Positions 12,318-23,059 of a stretch of DNA of 64,000 nt are shown here, piece by piece (the stretch's first letter is position 1; the number at the start of each line of letters is the position of its first letter). A program made the translations under genes and the position numbers. The DNA is from Macrosteles quadrilineatus (taxonomy: Eukaryota; Arthropoda; Insecta; Hemiptera; Cicadellidae): assembly GCF_028750875.1 (NCBI RefSeq), contig NW_026542596.1, positions 75,118,988-75,182,987 of the forward strand, written 5' to 3'. The notes under the pieces were generated by a model, which saw only the letters and a list, made by a program, of their open reading frames with translations, was not told the DNA's origin and made no database searches.

Positions 12318-12369
12318 TGTTTTCCACATTACTTCAGGCTAGATTGAGAGGTTGTGGCACTATCACTAA
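12318..12369 (-). mobile_element. First half of a group A SINE split by a later insertion
   Basis: TTTTCCACATTACTTCAGGC and the following bases correspond to the tail of the group A SINE (compare the copy at 48972-49126). The match stops at the terminal inverted repeat that begins near 12368 and resumes at 13067. Confidence 0.65.
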
Positions 12370-13066
12370 GCCCCTGTCACACGGAGCTGGTTCCAGCAGC
12401 TCTCTATCCAGCAGCTTTAGTTGCTAGTTCTCCAGCGTATATGAAGTCCTCAAGTCCTGTCAGACAAAGCTGGAGAACTAACGCTACAACTTACAAGTCT
12501 GGTGATGTAATTGGATGTAACTACACGCTCCTTAGGTAACAAAAATAATGTTAGTATTAGAAGTGATGTTTTATCAATGATCAGCCATCATAGGAGTAAA
12601 AAGTGCCACGAAAAAATAAAATATTAATATATAAAAACACTATTATTTTGTATCTACTATGGGCATGTAAATTAACTAATTAAAATCTAATAAGTTGTGT
12701 AGGCGTATAACAAAAGCACTTTATCTTTCATCAACTTAGACGTAGCAATCGTAACAACGAGAAAATCATGACAATGCGTGAAAAAAGTTTCTAAACATGA
12801 AAGTTTAAATTTATTCTTAATTAGTTTAAATGTGTTCAATTAATTTAAATTTATTTTTCTTAATGCGAGAACTAGCACAATACTGTCAGACAGAGCTGGA
12901 ATGGTGCTAGAGACTACAGATGGGTGGTAACGTGACCTGCTAGTGACTCTTCAAGCGCTTGTAATATTAAAATGTTTAATTAGTCACACGATGCTGGTTT
13001 TCTGCTGGTTCTAGCTGCTAGTTACTAGCGGCAAGAAAACCAGCTCCGTGTTACATGGGCTTTTAG
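12368..13066. mobile_element. TIR element inserted in a SINE
   Basis: Ends: AAGCCCCTGTCACACGGAGC at the left, and at the right the complement of AAAGCCCATGTAACACGGAG, both continuing into GCTGGTT. Length is about 700 bases. Inner words (CTGTCAGACARAGCTGGA, AGCTGCTAGTTACTAGC) recur near both ends. No coding capacity. The AT-rich flank prevents a firm target duplication, though a 2-3 base one is likely. Superfamily not assigned; Harbinger-like is possible. Confidence 0.65.
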
Positions 13067-13160
13067 ATAAAATGTATTGGTGATTTGGCAGGATTTGAGC
13101 CCGGGACCTCATGGACCGAAGTCCCACTCTCAAACCACTAGACCAGCTTGCTCCCTACCA
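13067..13160 (-). mobile_element. Second half (tRNA head) of the split group A SINE
   Basis: TTGGTGATTTGGCAGGATTT and GACCGAAGTCCCACTCTCAA are the reverse complement of the tRNA-like head, including B and A box regions. The order and spacing continue the half at 12318-12369 once the ~700-base insertion is removed. Confidence 0.68.
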
Positions 13161-13312
13161 GCCGGCCTATAGCCATTGTAACAAAATAACAAATGCGTTA
13201 ACATAACCATTGCGCAGATGCTCTATTATGAATTAGTACAACAACAGCTGTTCCAGTAAGCCGGGAGAGCAGCGTTGCCAATTTTGTCTCACCGCTGCTT
13301 TGTATTAGGAGG

Positions 13313-14000
13313 CTATGCTTTCACAGTCTCAGCAGGTAATGAAGAAAATATGATATAGTAGTAGTAGGACACTAAATCAGTGGGTCATTCAACTGTATTA
13401 TTTGTTATTTTTTATAAACAAAATCGGAAACAGCTGGTCCATATAGGATGTTTACCGCAGGTAATCAAAAGTCAATGCCTACACATAACGAGGTACAAAA
13501 ACACATATGTGCATGTAATTATCAACACGTAAAATAAAATATGTGTTTCAACAAGAAGTATTATACTTAAGCATAACAAATTATCAAAAACCTACAAAAC
13601 GTTTTACATATTTAACCATATATCTTGAGCATAATAAATTAAGTTAAGAGCTATAAATGAATTGTCTACCAGTGCGCAGCTAAATCAGTAAAAAAAATGT
13701 AAAAAAACACATAATAAATGCAGAATACCGGTAATGCAAAATATTTTCATCGAATAACAAGCTTTTTTAAAACGACCAGCGATCGTGACAAAATAACAAA
13801 ATGTATAGTACCGGTATGTAACTCTCTTCGAAAAAATTAGGTGATTATTTTACTCCATGATAAATAACAGTTTAAAACGTTTGACTGTTGACAAGTTTCA
13901 ACGTTTAACAAAATAACACCATTTAACGATAATGCACTTTCTGCTATGGTTGAAAAGTAAATTAAACAGATTCCTAACACATTACCTTACAAAACCTAAT
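13313..14000. other. Intergenic AT-rich sequence, nothing recognised
   Basis: No open frame, repeat or RNA gene could be supported between the direct repeat and the 3' end of the SFT2-like gene. Confidence 0.5.
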
Positions 14001-14001
14001 A

Positions 14002-14146
14002 GGGAAAGTAAATAAAAGAAACGTCTTATAACACTTAAAAACATATATTTACGCTTATACTGTTACTCACAAGACGGTAGGCCTAAATATACAAAAAAGA
14101 TGGTAAGTGGTTAAGTGTTATAAGAGGTTTTTTTTATTTACTTTCC
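14002..14146. repeat. Inverted repeat at the 3' end of the SFT2-like gene
   Basis: The sequence GGAAAGTAAATAAAAGAAAC and its continuation to about 14036 returns as its reverse complement at 14112-14146, ending ATTTACTTTCC. The arms are about 35 bases with a few mismatches, and the loop is about 75 bases. It looks like a small fold-back element. I cannot see a clear target duplication. Confidence 0.6.
14133..14138 (-). promoter_or_regulatory. Candidate polyadenylation signal of the SFT2-like gene
   Basis: TTTATT on the plus strand, AATAAA on the coding strand, 258 bases after the stop. It lies inside one arm of the inverted repeat 14002-14146, so the signal would sit in a hairpin of the transcript. 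Plausible but not proven. Confidence 0.35.
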
Positions 14147-14395
14147 ATAAATTTAATAACACGTACAATGCTGCTCAAGAAGTTGTTTAAAACCTAATAA
14201 CAATTCAGTAAAAATATAGACAGCAAAATTTGTTTGAATTTCCATCACATAACTTTTAAAATTTACAAATGGGTAATCCACGTTAAAAACCCCCCAATGT
14301 TTCCCGCTAGAAAAACCCCACACACAATCAGTCTTTCCACACATCTTACAACTTAGCTTTGGTCACGTAGGAACACGTTGTGTTTACAATCCTAA

Positions 14396-17300
14396 TCAAA
14401 CTGGGAGTGTTTTGGAGACGGATGACGTGAAGAGTTTTGTGAAAAAAAGCATTCCCGAATGTCCGCCAGGGATATAACTGATCAAGAACCACATGAGCGC
14501 GATGACCTGCGCGACGGCGCAGACGAGTGTGAGTGGCGTACTGACCAGGATCAGCGAACAATACAGAGTGGCCGTGAGTGTCGTCACGTAGCTTAGTGTG
14601 AACCAGAACCTCTCCTTTGAGAACAGGTGTCTCAGGTGGTTCAGCGGCCCCCACAGAAACGAGAAACTGGAGAAAAGAAAACCATACAGGGTGTCTTAAA
14701 AATTTTATACTTTACCTTTAATACTCTCTAACCGTTGCTAAAAATCTTTTTGATCACAAAATATTTTTCTTTTAGGCATTTTTTGATAGCCTTCATTAGG
14801 CTTATGTTTTTATTTAGGGTAGGCCTAATGGTAGTGATAAGGGCTTTATGGTTTCTCAAGTTTTTAAATAATGTGACCATCACCATCTACTTTTAAGCTG
14901 TATCCTATTATTTTCATAGGTCTAAAAAAATTAAACCATCTGAACCGAACTTAATGTAGCTACTTTAAATTTGTAGGAAAGCGAGCTAATAAAAAAAAAA
15001 TCATCTTATCTATCTTTAATTTATTTTCTGGATACTTAGAAATCTTTCTGCAAAAGACAGATTGTATTTTCGGATTCAGCGTAAAAAATACTTAGTTTTT
15101 AAAGTAGCTAAGTAAAAGCACAGAAAACGTACTACTATAACCCAGAATGCCAACCGCATCGTAAAAAGCATTAAGCGTTTTCTTTACCTGTCAATCCGTA
15201 GGCAGCGCTATTGCATGGCAACGCTGGTGGCGCTGCCTACGGATTGACAGGCAAAGCTCTCTCAAAACGCTTAATGCTTTTTACCATGCGGTTGGCATTC
15301 TGGGTTATAGTAGTACGTTTTCTGTGGTAAAAGTAAAAAAAATAAAGTAGTTTAACACAAAAAAGGAAATTTTCCTACCACTGCATGGAAATGATAACAT
15401 TGCAATGTATAATATAATAATATTTAATGATCAGTAGGTCTACGCAAAATAGCTCATTTCCGCTTCATTCATTTCCCGCTAGCTAACTTAAATCAGCTTA
15501 TCTGACTGTTGGAGTTTTTATAAAACATTAACATTCAGTAAAGCTTGAAAAAGCAAACATTTAACATAAATGACATTTCGTAGCATTACTAAAAAAGCAA
15601 TCTGTGTGTTAAGATACCGCAAGTTAATTGTGGTGGTAGGAAAAATCTTGTGTCTACAACGAGCACAAACAGTCACTGCAATTCTCGAAATGTACCTAAA
15701 TTTCTACAGCAGTAATGACATACTTTGCACACTTAATAATTACAAATAGCTAAATACCAGTAAGGCTATAAATTATTTAACCTTTACCAAAAAAGTAGAC
15801 CTATAACTAGGCCTAAGGTAGAAATTACCTGCACATGAAGAATAAACTCCCCATTGTGTACAGTAAGGCAAATTTTCTTGCTTTCAGGAGAAGAACGGGT
15901 AAATATAACGCAGAAAGCCCAAAACAGAAGATCCCCATACAAACACAAAAGCAGAATCCAACAATCCTTTGGAATTTACTCTGAAATAAAAAACAATAAT
16001 CCAAGTTAAATAATTGTAACACCCAGTGGCATGTTATTAATGTTTTGAGGAAAAATAAATATCTAAATATATAAAAGGCAAAGCCCTCACTCACTCACTC
16101 ACTCACTCATCACTAATTCTCCCACTTCCCATTTACCTAGGAGGCTGAAATTCGGTACACCGATTCTTTGGGCATTAAATAGGAAAACAAAGTAGGCTAG
16201 TTTTTATTCTGATCGGGCTTTTGGGCTCCGCCCCAGTGGCTCTGGAGTTTCCCATGTTAACCTTATGAGTACTCATATTTAAATGGAATTAAAGAATCTT
16301 AACAGCTGTTTCAATTAAACAAGTTGGTTCTGTTCTATGATGTTCAACAGCATTAAAGTTACAAGGATTACCAACAGGGTGCAGCACTATTATTTTTTTA
16401 AATTTATAACTACAGCCAATTTGCAACCAAAAGGTGAGTGAGCGTAGCGAACGAACTTCAACCTGGAAGCGAGTTAGCGTAGCGAACGAGCTAACCTGAA
16501 GGCAAGTGAGTGGAGCGAACGAGCTCCAACCTAAAGGTGAGTGAGCGTAGCGAACGAACTTTAACAATTAATGAATAAATTGACTTCAACCTAAGAATTA
16601 CCTGCCTAAAATAACATCAGAGTCTGGCTGATTTTTTCAACCCACTCAAGTTTCCTTTTAACTGGCTCAATCTCAATCTCTGGTCTTGCATCGAACAGTG
16701 ACCCTTGCTAAAGTAGGTAGCCTATTATTGTGTCATTTTAATTTTTTTTGTCCAAATTTTTGTTTGTTATGCTTTGTGTTTAGCAGCTTGATTGCGATAG
16801 AGCAAGAAGTAGGCTATATATGCTAGGCCTAAAATCTTAATTTAGGTTTTTAATAAATGTAGGCTAACTTATTTTTATATAACCATGTTAAAAAGTGGCA
16901 GGCCTACCAATAATATTTAAAGATTTAAAACATCTGTTTTCTCATTTCTTACTTCTTTCCTCACACAACTTAGTGTTGTCACCCCTATTGGAACCCAGTG
17001 GCGAATATAACTTTGGGCGGCTAAAATTGACTTCTAGAGTACAGTTATGTTTTAAGTAATTTTAAATAGACACCCGTACTTTACCTCACCTTTGCTGCCC
17101 ATATGCTATTCAGAGGGTAGCCTAATTTGCGCTGAATGCTACTTTCAGATCATGTTTGTTTTATTTATTGTTTACATTAGGATGGATCAACCAGTAACTT
17201 AATTGATTAACACCCAGTAATTGATCGGTTTCCTAGTTTTTTAGCGAATTTCCCATATTAGGCATATCATAGGGAATATTTTAAAAAAGCTATTTCCGTG

Positions 17301-17939
17301 GTACTCTTGTTCAAACCTGGACCCGGGACCGATTTACTTTTTAGTTTTGAGGTCCCTAGAGGCCAAAAAATGAACCGATTTAAAAGAAATTTGGTACTAG
17401 CATGTAAACCTAGACGTTTATTCAAACAAGTTCGCGAACCAGCATGATCGAACCATGGGAACAGGGTTTAATGGGTAAAAATTTTATATATAGCCTAAAA
17501 TATATAAACTGGGTACACTTCCATATCTGTTGGCACAAACAACCGAATGAGTAATACTGATTACTGTAGCCTATTCGATTGTTTAATTCGATATATCCTT
17601 TGGTTAGTAAGGTTAGGTTAACCTTACCTAACTATAACCAAACGATATATCTAATACCTAATCGATATATCGATCGATATTACTCATTCGATTGTTTGTG
17701 CCAACAGATATGGAAGTGTACCCTATAAACTACCAGTAGGTTATGTAAACTTAGGTTACCATCTTAGGGCAGCAATCTTTCTGTGTTTCTGCAAACCACC
17801 CACTTTCTTCAGCCTCTTCCCGTCTAAACCAATTTCCAACCTTTGGGAGGGATACACTTGGCAAACTGTTCTTGAGGAGAGGTTTGGTATCATCTTTGCG
17901 GGCTAAATATTCATCTAGCTCCAACTTTATGCTTGCCAT
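14396..17939 (-). CDS. SFT2D3: SFT2-domain vesicle transport protein (SFT2D3-like), complete, three exons
   Basis: Exons on the minus strand: 17939-17760 (ATG start), 15980-15829 and 14666-14396 (stop). Junctions are GT-AG; intron 1 is phase 0 and intron 2 is phase 2. They give a 200-residue protein, close to the roughly 215 of SFT2D3. SFT2 proteins are four-pass membrane proteins of the Golgi that act in retrograde endosome-to-Golgi vesicle fusion. The cytosolic N-terminus (MASIKLELDEYLARKD) is followed by the family WF...EE/W patches, then four hydrophobic helices: IVGFCFCVCMGIFCFGLSAL, FALLYTMGSLFFMCSFSFLW, FTLSYVTTLTATLYCSLIL and LTLVCAVAQVIALMWFLISY. Between helices 1 and 2 is the LLLKARKFALL block and after helix 4 SYIPGG, both typical of the family. 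The C-terminus ends KTLPV. Both introns contain palindromic transposon insertions. I see no break. The SFT2D3 subtype is inferred from the ARKFALL and LPV features. Confidence 0.92.
15119..15326. mobile_element. Near-perfect fold-back MITE, CACAGA termini, 7-bp TSD GTAAAAG
   Basis: Two arms of about 95 bases each: CACAGAAAACGTACTACTAT at the left, its complement at the right, with AACCCAGAATGCCAACCGCA and TGTCAATCCGTAGGCAGCGC shared further in. GTAAAAG flanks it at 15112-15118 and 15327-15333. Lies in intron 2 of the SFT2-like gene. The high arm identity points to a recent insertion or strong pairing constraint. Confidence 0.88.
16057..16570 (+). mobile_element. Helitron-like element with GAGCGTAGCGAACGA subrepeats
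   Basis: Begins TCTAAATATATAAAAGGCAA followed by (CTCA)n, a common 5' end of insect Helitrons. At 16433-16565 there are four units of about 34 bases, each with a core close to GAGCGTAGCGAACGA. I do not see a clear CTRR 3' end, so the right boundary is uncertain. Lies in intron 1 of the SFT2-like gene. Confidence 0.55.
17237..17490 (-). mobile_element. Diverged copy of the (TA)n-containing repeat
   Basis: In reverse orientation: TTTTAGCGAATTTCCCATAT, GGACCCGGGACCGATTTACT, GAGGTCCCTAGAGGCCAAAA and GTTCGCGAACCAGCATGATC all match the better copies at 22310 and 53727. The (TA)n tract is nearly lost here. Confidence 0.65.
17511..17723. mobile_element. Near-palindromic MITE, GGGTACAC termini, 8-bp TSD TATAAACT
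   Basis: 213 bases. GGGTACACTTCCATATCTGT is matched at the other end by its complement ending GGAAGTGTACCC. The arms continue through the GGCACAAACAA / GAATGAGTAATA words to a centre rich in AACCTTACC and CGATATATCG. TATAAACT flanks both sides (17503-17510, 17724-17731). Related copy at 19868-20048. Sits 36 bases inside intron 1 of the SFT2-like gene as transcribed. Confidence 0.88.
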
Positions 17940-18299
17940 TATTGTTCAGATCTTTAGACAATTTCTAGACTAGAGCAGCAAAAATTTCAAAAGCCATAGG
18001 CCTAGATATAATCTAGTTTGAAAAAGATCGATAAATATTTATATGATAGCCTAATGTGAGATAAGCCTGCCCTAGGTTACATCTGTAAGCTTGAATTAAT
18101 TTAGGCCTATTTCAGATCAAGTTAATATGGAAAATCAACTGAGCTCTTTTAAACATATGAACGTCTAGATAGTCACAATATCTTTATACAAATTAGAATG
18201 GAATCCCAATTAAAAGTTTGAAGTAGAAATAAGTATTAACACAATAACAACACCACAAACACAGTTTCCATCACTCTCCTCTCTTTCTTTATTTATGCT
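17940..18299. other. Upstream region of the SFT2-like gene
   Basis: This is where the promoter of the minus-strand SFT2-like gene should lie. It is AT-rich, with no TATA box I would trust and no other gene. An hAT-like element begins 369 bases upstream of the ATG. Confidence 0.35.
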
Positions 18300-18307
18300 A
18301 TGAGCTA

Positions 18308-19139
18308 CAGTGTTGCCACCTCGTTGTTGCGATTTTACCCTAAAGGCAGGCTAAAATTACCCTAAATTACCCTAAATCTACTTTGAGTTACCCTAAAAAT
18401 TACCCTAAACGTTAATATTTGTGTTTAATGCTATAAAACATTGTTAAAATAATATAAATCTTACATGAGGTGTTTAATTATACTAAAAAAGGTTTCAATA
18501 TCAATCAATATACGTAAAATTATACTCGATTCTCAAAAACAACCCGAAAGAAGAACAAAAATGTTGATATTCAGCTCTATCGTATACGGTGTGTGAAAAA
18601 TATCGAATCAAGACAAGAATTATTGTATTTTTTACTGTATCGACCCATTACTATACTTTTTTTGGTCAATTATACCTTTATAATACCTAAGGGAGTATGT
18701 TTTATCTATGATAATACAGTACGGTACCATAAAAGCCTTGGCGGTAATTTTTTGACACAATTCGTAAAATAATCCCAGTGTAATTCAATTCAATCACATA
18801 ATTAAATATCACGAAGTAATGAATAATATTTCATATTTTATTAAAATGTGTTATAGAATCAAATACAATCTAAAACAGATAATTCACAACTCATAAGATC
18901 GATTTAACTTATTATGAAAAATGAATCATATCATTGATTTAAACCGGTTGAATCGCATTACGGTTCGGCCATAATATGTAATGTACGTTTTTTTTCATGT
19001 TTTTGGTTAAATTTCCATTGTTATGCTAACTTTTTGTTTTACCCTAAAATTACCCTAAATCTACCATTACCCTAAACCTTACCCTAAGACTAGTAAATTA
19101 CCCTAAAAAAGGGTAATTACCCTAAAAGTGGCAACACTG
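18308..19139. mobile_element. hAT-like non-autonomous element, 8-bp TSD ATGAGCTA
   Basis: Starts CAGTGTTGCCACC and ends GTGGCAACACTG, with ATGAGCTA at 18300-18307 and 19140-19147. Within about 120 bases of each end the word TTACCCTAAA occurs repeatedly, in the same orientation at both ends. The middle contains a word resembling the end of the CATAGA MITEs (CTAAGGGAGTATGTTTTATC, 18687). 832 bases, no transposase. Confidence 0.85.
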
Positions 19140-19867
19140 ATGAGCTATGACGTTTGTTGTTTTCGTTTTGGAGTTTAGAAAGTTTATTCAAGTTGACGTT
19201 GTCAAATCAGCTGACTACTAAAAAAAAACGTGGAGACAGTCAAGTAGAAAATAATTTACCAACTATCATAGCTGTAACCACAGCATTGATTATAAAACTT
19301 ATAACAAACATTAAATCATCGAGGTTTATTTGATTAGCGGCAACAACCATTAAGTCAATTCAATGCTGTATAGAAATTCAACAAGTTGGATTTCCAAAGA
19401 TCACTTGTTTATGATAAGGATTATGAATGGTTTAAATCCTTATACTTATAAATAAATTCTTATGCCAGTAAAAGAAGACGAAGCAAAGTAATTCTTTGTT
19501 GATAACATAGAAACATCTTACCTGTCCAGATCCTGGTCCATAGAACATGCTATCAACTAGAAGTGAAGTATAAATTAAGTAAACATAAACATCACCAAAA
19601 GCCTATAAAAATATACTTGTGAGAGCCCCAGCACAGACAAATGTATTACAGTATTATATTGTCTGTGGCCCCAGAGACCTGGGGTCACAGGCTAGTCCTT
19701 GCATCCCGAAAGTTGGTCATTTGGAATTAAAAAGTTTGTTATTTATTTTAAATAATGCATATAAAAAAGCATTACATTATAAATGTAATGTACAATTGAT
19801 AATTTGGAGTATGGGGGTTTAAAAACCGGGTATCAAATTGCCTTTTCATTTTAATAGTTTACAGGTG

Positions 19868-20048
19868 GGGCACACTTCTATATCTGTTGGCACAAACAAC
19901 CGAATGAGTAATATCGATCGATATATCGTTTGTTTAGTTAGGTAAGGTTAACCTAACCTAACCAAACAAACGATATATCGAATTAAACAATCGAATAATC
20001 AATATTACTCATTCGGTTGTTTGTGCCAACAGATATGGAAGTGTACCC
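19868..20048. mobile_element. Near-palindromic MITE, GGGCACAC termini, 8-bp TSD TACAGGTG
   Basis: 181 bases, the same family as 17511-17723: CTTCTATATCTGTTGGCACA and GAATGAGTAATATCGATCGA at the left, with complements at the right. TACAGGTG flanks both sides (19860-19867, 20049-20056). The two copies lie 2.1 kb apart. Confidence 0.87.
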
Positions 20049-20059
20049 TACAGGTGTAA

Positions 20060-21560
20060 TTTAAAATATCTACTAATGTTATGTTTTAAGGTTTTATCCA
20101 AACAAATAATGCGGCCTGAGAAAATAAAATAACTATATAGTTACATTCTCCGTTGCTAAGCTATTGTTTGAGTTTAGTATGTATGGTACAAAATTTTTAA
20201 GTATATGGCTTCCACAGGATTACTAATTTTAAGATAGCACACAGTAACATACTTACCAGACCTAATCATACAAAATCACTGAACTCAACACAAGAAACCA
20301 GCTCTGTAATTCAAAGAGGTGTATAATAATAGCTCTGTCGCCTATTTCACAAAGAAACTCTGCAACATTTAACATCTGCTGGGTGGTGTACTAAACCGTC
20401 AGCTAGCGGTGTGGCAACTGAAAAGTACGTATATATTTAATTGTACTAAGTTCAAACAAAACTTCAGACCAAACACCTAAAAAGTTTCAAAACTTTACCT
20501 TTAAACCACTTTTTGTATTTTATTTCGTGGTTGATTTTTTGTTAAATAATATTTATAGCAAAGTTAGTTATTTAATACTAATTTATCTGTGACAAGAATT
20601 AAGATAAAACAAACCAAATTTTCCCTTCAATGCATATTGGGGGAGTATTGACGAGGAAGCAGAATTCTAGACTTGATTCTAGACTTAGACACCTTGTGTA
20701 ATACATTTCTGAATTTGTTGTGTCGTTATGTCATTTTTTAGAATTTTGTTTCGCCTCTAGTTTGCGCTCGCCTCTAGCTCTCTAGAAGAGCACGTCACCT
20801 CAGCTACATGACACACGACACAAACTACACAGAGGTGAAGTGTTGTGTCATTTCTGGAAATAAAGATGTTTCATCTATATTTTAAAGAGAAGTTAATCTT
20901 ATCCATTTCAAAAATCATAACAGCAAAGCTTAACAACCAGAGCTGAAAACTAGAATCAAAATTTAAATATTCTTCAAATGTAATTTATCCAAAAATAAGT
21001 TCGTAATTTAGAATGTACAGTACATGCAACAAGAATTTACTAGGGCCAAATCGTAGATTTAATTTATAGCAGCGACAAGAATATAAAATTAATAATAAAA
21101 ACAGTGGCACCTCATAACAAAAAGACCGGTTTCACCCAGGCATCCCCTCAGAGTTTTCGCTCCTCAGGCACACCCAAGATCCCCCAGCCGTCAATAGGTA
21201 ACAAACTGCATCTACTCTTGGGTTTATATTGAAACGGTGGTACTCATCATCATAGCGAGAACTTAATTGTTTCTCATCGAGTTAATGAAAACATGCGTTT
21301 CTTATGTTGTTGGACTTGTTAAATACCTAATATTAATAATATTTTCTTCCCCTTTGTAAGACTATTTAGAATGATAGACGTTTAATTCATATTCTTTATA
21401 CCTGAATGCACCTAAATATTCAATCTATGTTACCGACACTTAGTTCTAACGAAATCCGCTAGGTCGCGTTGCTGATCTAAGTTCAGTAAGAGAACAGTAC
21501 GTCGGAGCGGACAGTTTAAAATAGCAAGTTTAGCTCTCACGATGGATAAAGCCGTTGACT
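20060..21560. other. Intergenic sequence, nothing recognised
   Basis: AT-rich, no supported open frame. The stretch 21121-21230 is less AT-rich (CATCCCCTCAGAG, AAGATCCCCCAGCC) but is not open on either strand in a way that suggests an exon. Confidence 0.45.
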
Positions 21561-21564
21561 TTAA

Positions 21565-22071
21565 GGCCGGGGCCACACTCATCTTATCTCGCTGAATTTT
21601 TTCCACGGGCGTTACCCGTGGGTTTGAGAGATACATTACGGTATATGGGGCAGGCCACACTAGAGTAAAAACGTCCGTGAACGCGTTTGTCAGTCTCACT
21701 GGTTTTACCAGCGAGACTGACAAACGGAATTGCACGTGTATTATCTACTAACATCCCACGGGCGTTGCACGTAAAACTAGTCGCGGGGCATTGCGGCTTA
21801 TGGGAGTGAACACACTCATCTTATCTCGCTGAACTTTTTCCACGGACGTTTCTAGTTTTAACCTGTACAGAGAGCGTGGAAGGGGGGGGGGAGTGAGTAT
21901 CACGGACGATTTTTATTGCCAGTGTGGCATGCTCTATCAGTCTCGCTGGTTTGCCCGAAAAACCTATCTCGTAAGACGAGTGTGGCCACGGGCTAACTGT
22001 TTCACGTGCGTCGCACGTGAAAACGGAAAAAACAGTCTCGCTGGTTGAAAATTACAAGTGTGGCCCCGGCC
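21565..22071. mobile_element. PIF/Harbinger-like MITE, TAA TSD
   Basis: Ends: GGCCGGGGCCACACT and its complement AGTGTGGCCCCGGCC, with TAA on both sides (21562-21564, 22072-22074). A 3-base TWA duplication with GGSC termini is typical of PIF/Harbinger. Inside, CTCATCTTATCTCGCTGAA and CAGTCTCGCTGGTT recur, with local palindromes around CACGTGCGTCGCACGTG. 507 bases, no coding capacity. Confidence 0.8.
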
Positions 22072-22309
22072 TAAACAGTATTACTAAGTTTCAATCTATA
22101 AAACACACTTTTATTTTGATATTGATAAATATGTGTTGTTTTTTTTTGCTTCTAATTATCCAATTTTCCAACTATTTTACCCAAATGAAACCTTCTCAGT
22201 TAATGCATTATTTATGATATTATTTCTCAAATTCGGCGTCAGTTTACATGTAATGCCATACAATTAAATACATATTGTATACATTTACAATATTTAAAAA
22301 TCTATATAA

Positions 22310-23059
22310 TTTTAGCGAATTTCCCATATAGGGAATAAGCTATTACCGTAGGTCTTATGGTAAGACCTAGACCGGGACCGATTTACTTTTTCGTTTTGAG
22401 GTCCCCAGAGGCCAAAAACACCATCCGTTCAAATTCATATATATATATATATATATATTTATGTGTCCGTTAGCGCGATAACTCGAGCAAAATTGATCCG
22501 ATTTTGATGAAATTTGGTACAAACGTGTAAACCTACATTTATTCGAACGAGTTCGCGAACCAGCATAATCGGACCATGGGATCAGGGGTTTATGGGAGGT
22601 TTTATGGGGTAAAAATGGGTTTTTCTCATTTTTGACCCTAAAAACTTTAAATTTCTAAATTTCTCTCTAGACCATTTTGAAGAGCTTAAAAAAACAAATA
22701 ATTTAGTATATTGAAGTGTTTTTAAATGTTCATTGACTACGGAGAAAATTAAAAAAATTGTAAATTTAAAATTCCCATGTTATTCTTATGGAGAATAAAT
22801 AAACTGTTCTAGTTTGCTTGTTTATGGATATATTTTAATCAAATTTGGCAATTTGGTTTAATTCATACTAAGCTATCAATATTTCAATTGAAAAAACACA
22901 CCTCAACATCGTCCCCGTAGCAGCAAACCTAACTACTCACTAAAATTAATGTTATTTAAAAATGGAAATAAATCTGAAAATTTATAGGGAATATTTTAGT
23001 AGAAATCAAGCCGGGTAAATGGAAATTCGCTTAGTATGCAGGTTTGCTGCGACGGGGGT
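22310..23059 (-). mobile_element. (TA)n-containing interspersed repeat, near full length
   Basis: From TTTTAGCGAATTTCCCATAT through a (AT)n tract at 22438-22457, GTTCGCGAACCAGCATAATC and a long AT-rich middle, to GGTTTGCTGCGACGGGGGT. The last ~150 bases form their own inverted repeat (GCAGCAAACCT ... AGGTTTGCTGC). Same architecture as 53727-54504 and 32341-33461. Confidence 0.78.

Larger units (their letters stand above)
12115..13312 (+). repeat. Direct repeat of ~140 bases (12115-12262 and 13165-13312)
   Basis: Both stretches share ATAACAAA / CATAA.CATTG.GCAGA / CTCTATTA.GAA and GCCA.TTTTGTCT.. blocks in the same order, with about 75% identity by eye. They bracket the SINE plus TIR element. 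This is an older repeat or a segmental copy. Confidence 0.4.

Noticed and set aside
14346..14654. 102-residue minus-strand frame rich in Arg and His
   Set aside because: It is a shadow frame of the last SFT2-like exon, which in the neighbouring frame reads transmembrane helices that match the family.
22438..22457. (TA)n tracts as independent microsatellites
   Set aside because: In the better copies the tract sits inside the same dispersed element at the same place, so it is better described as part of that element.
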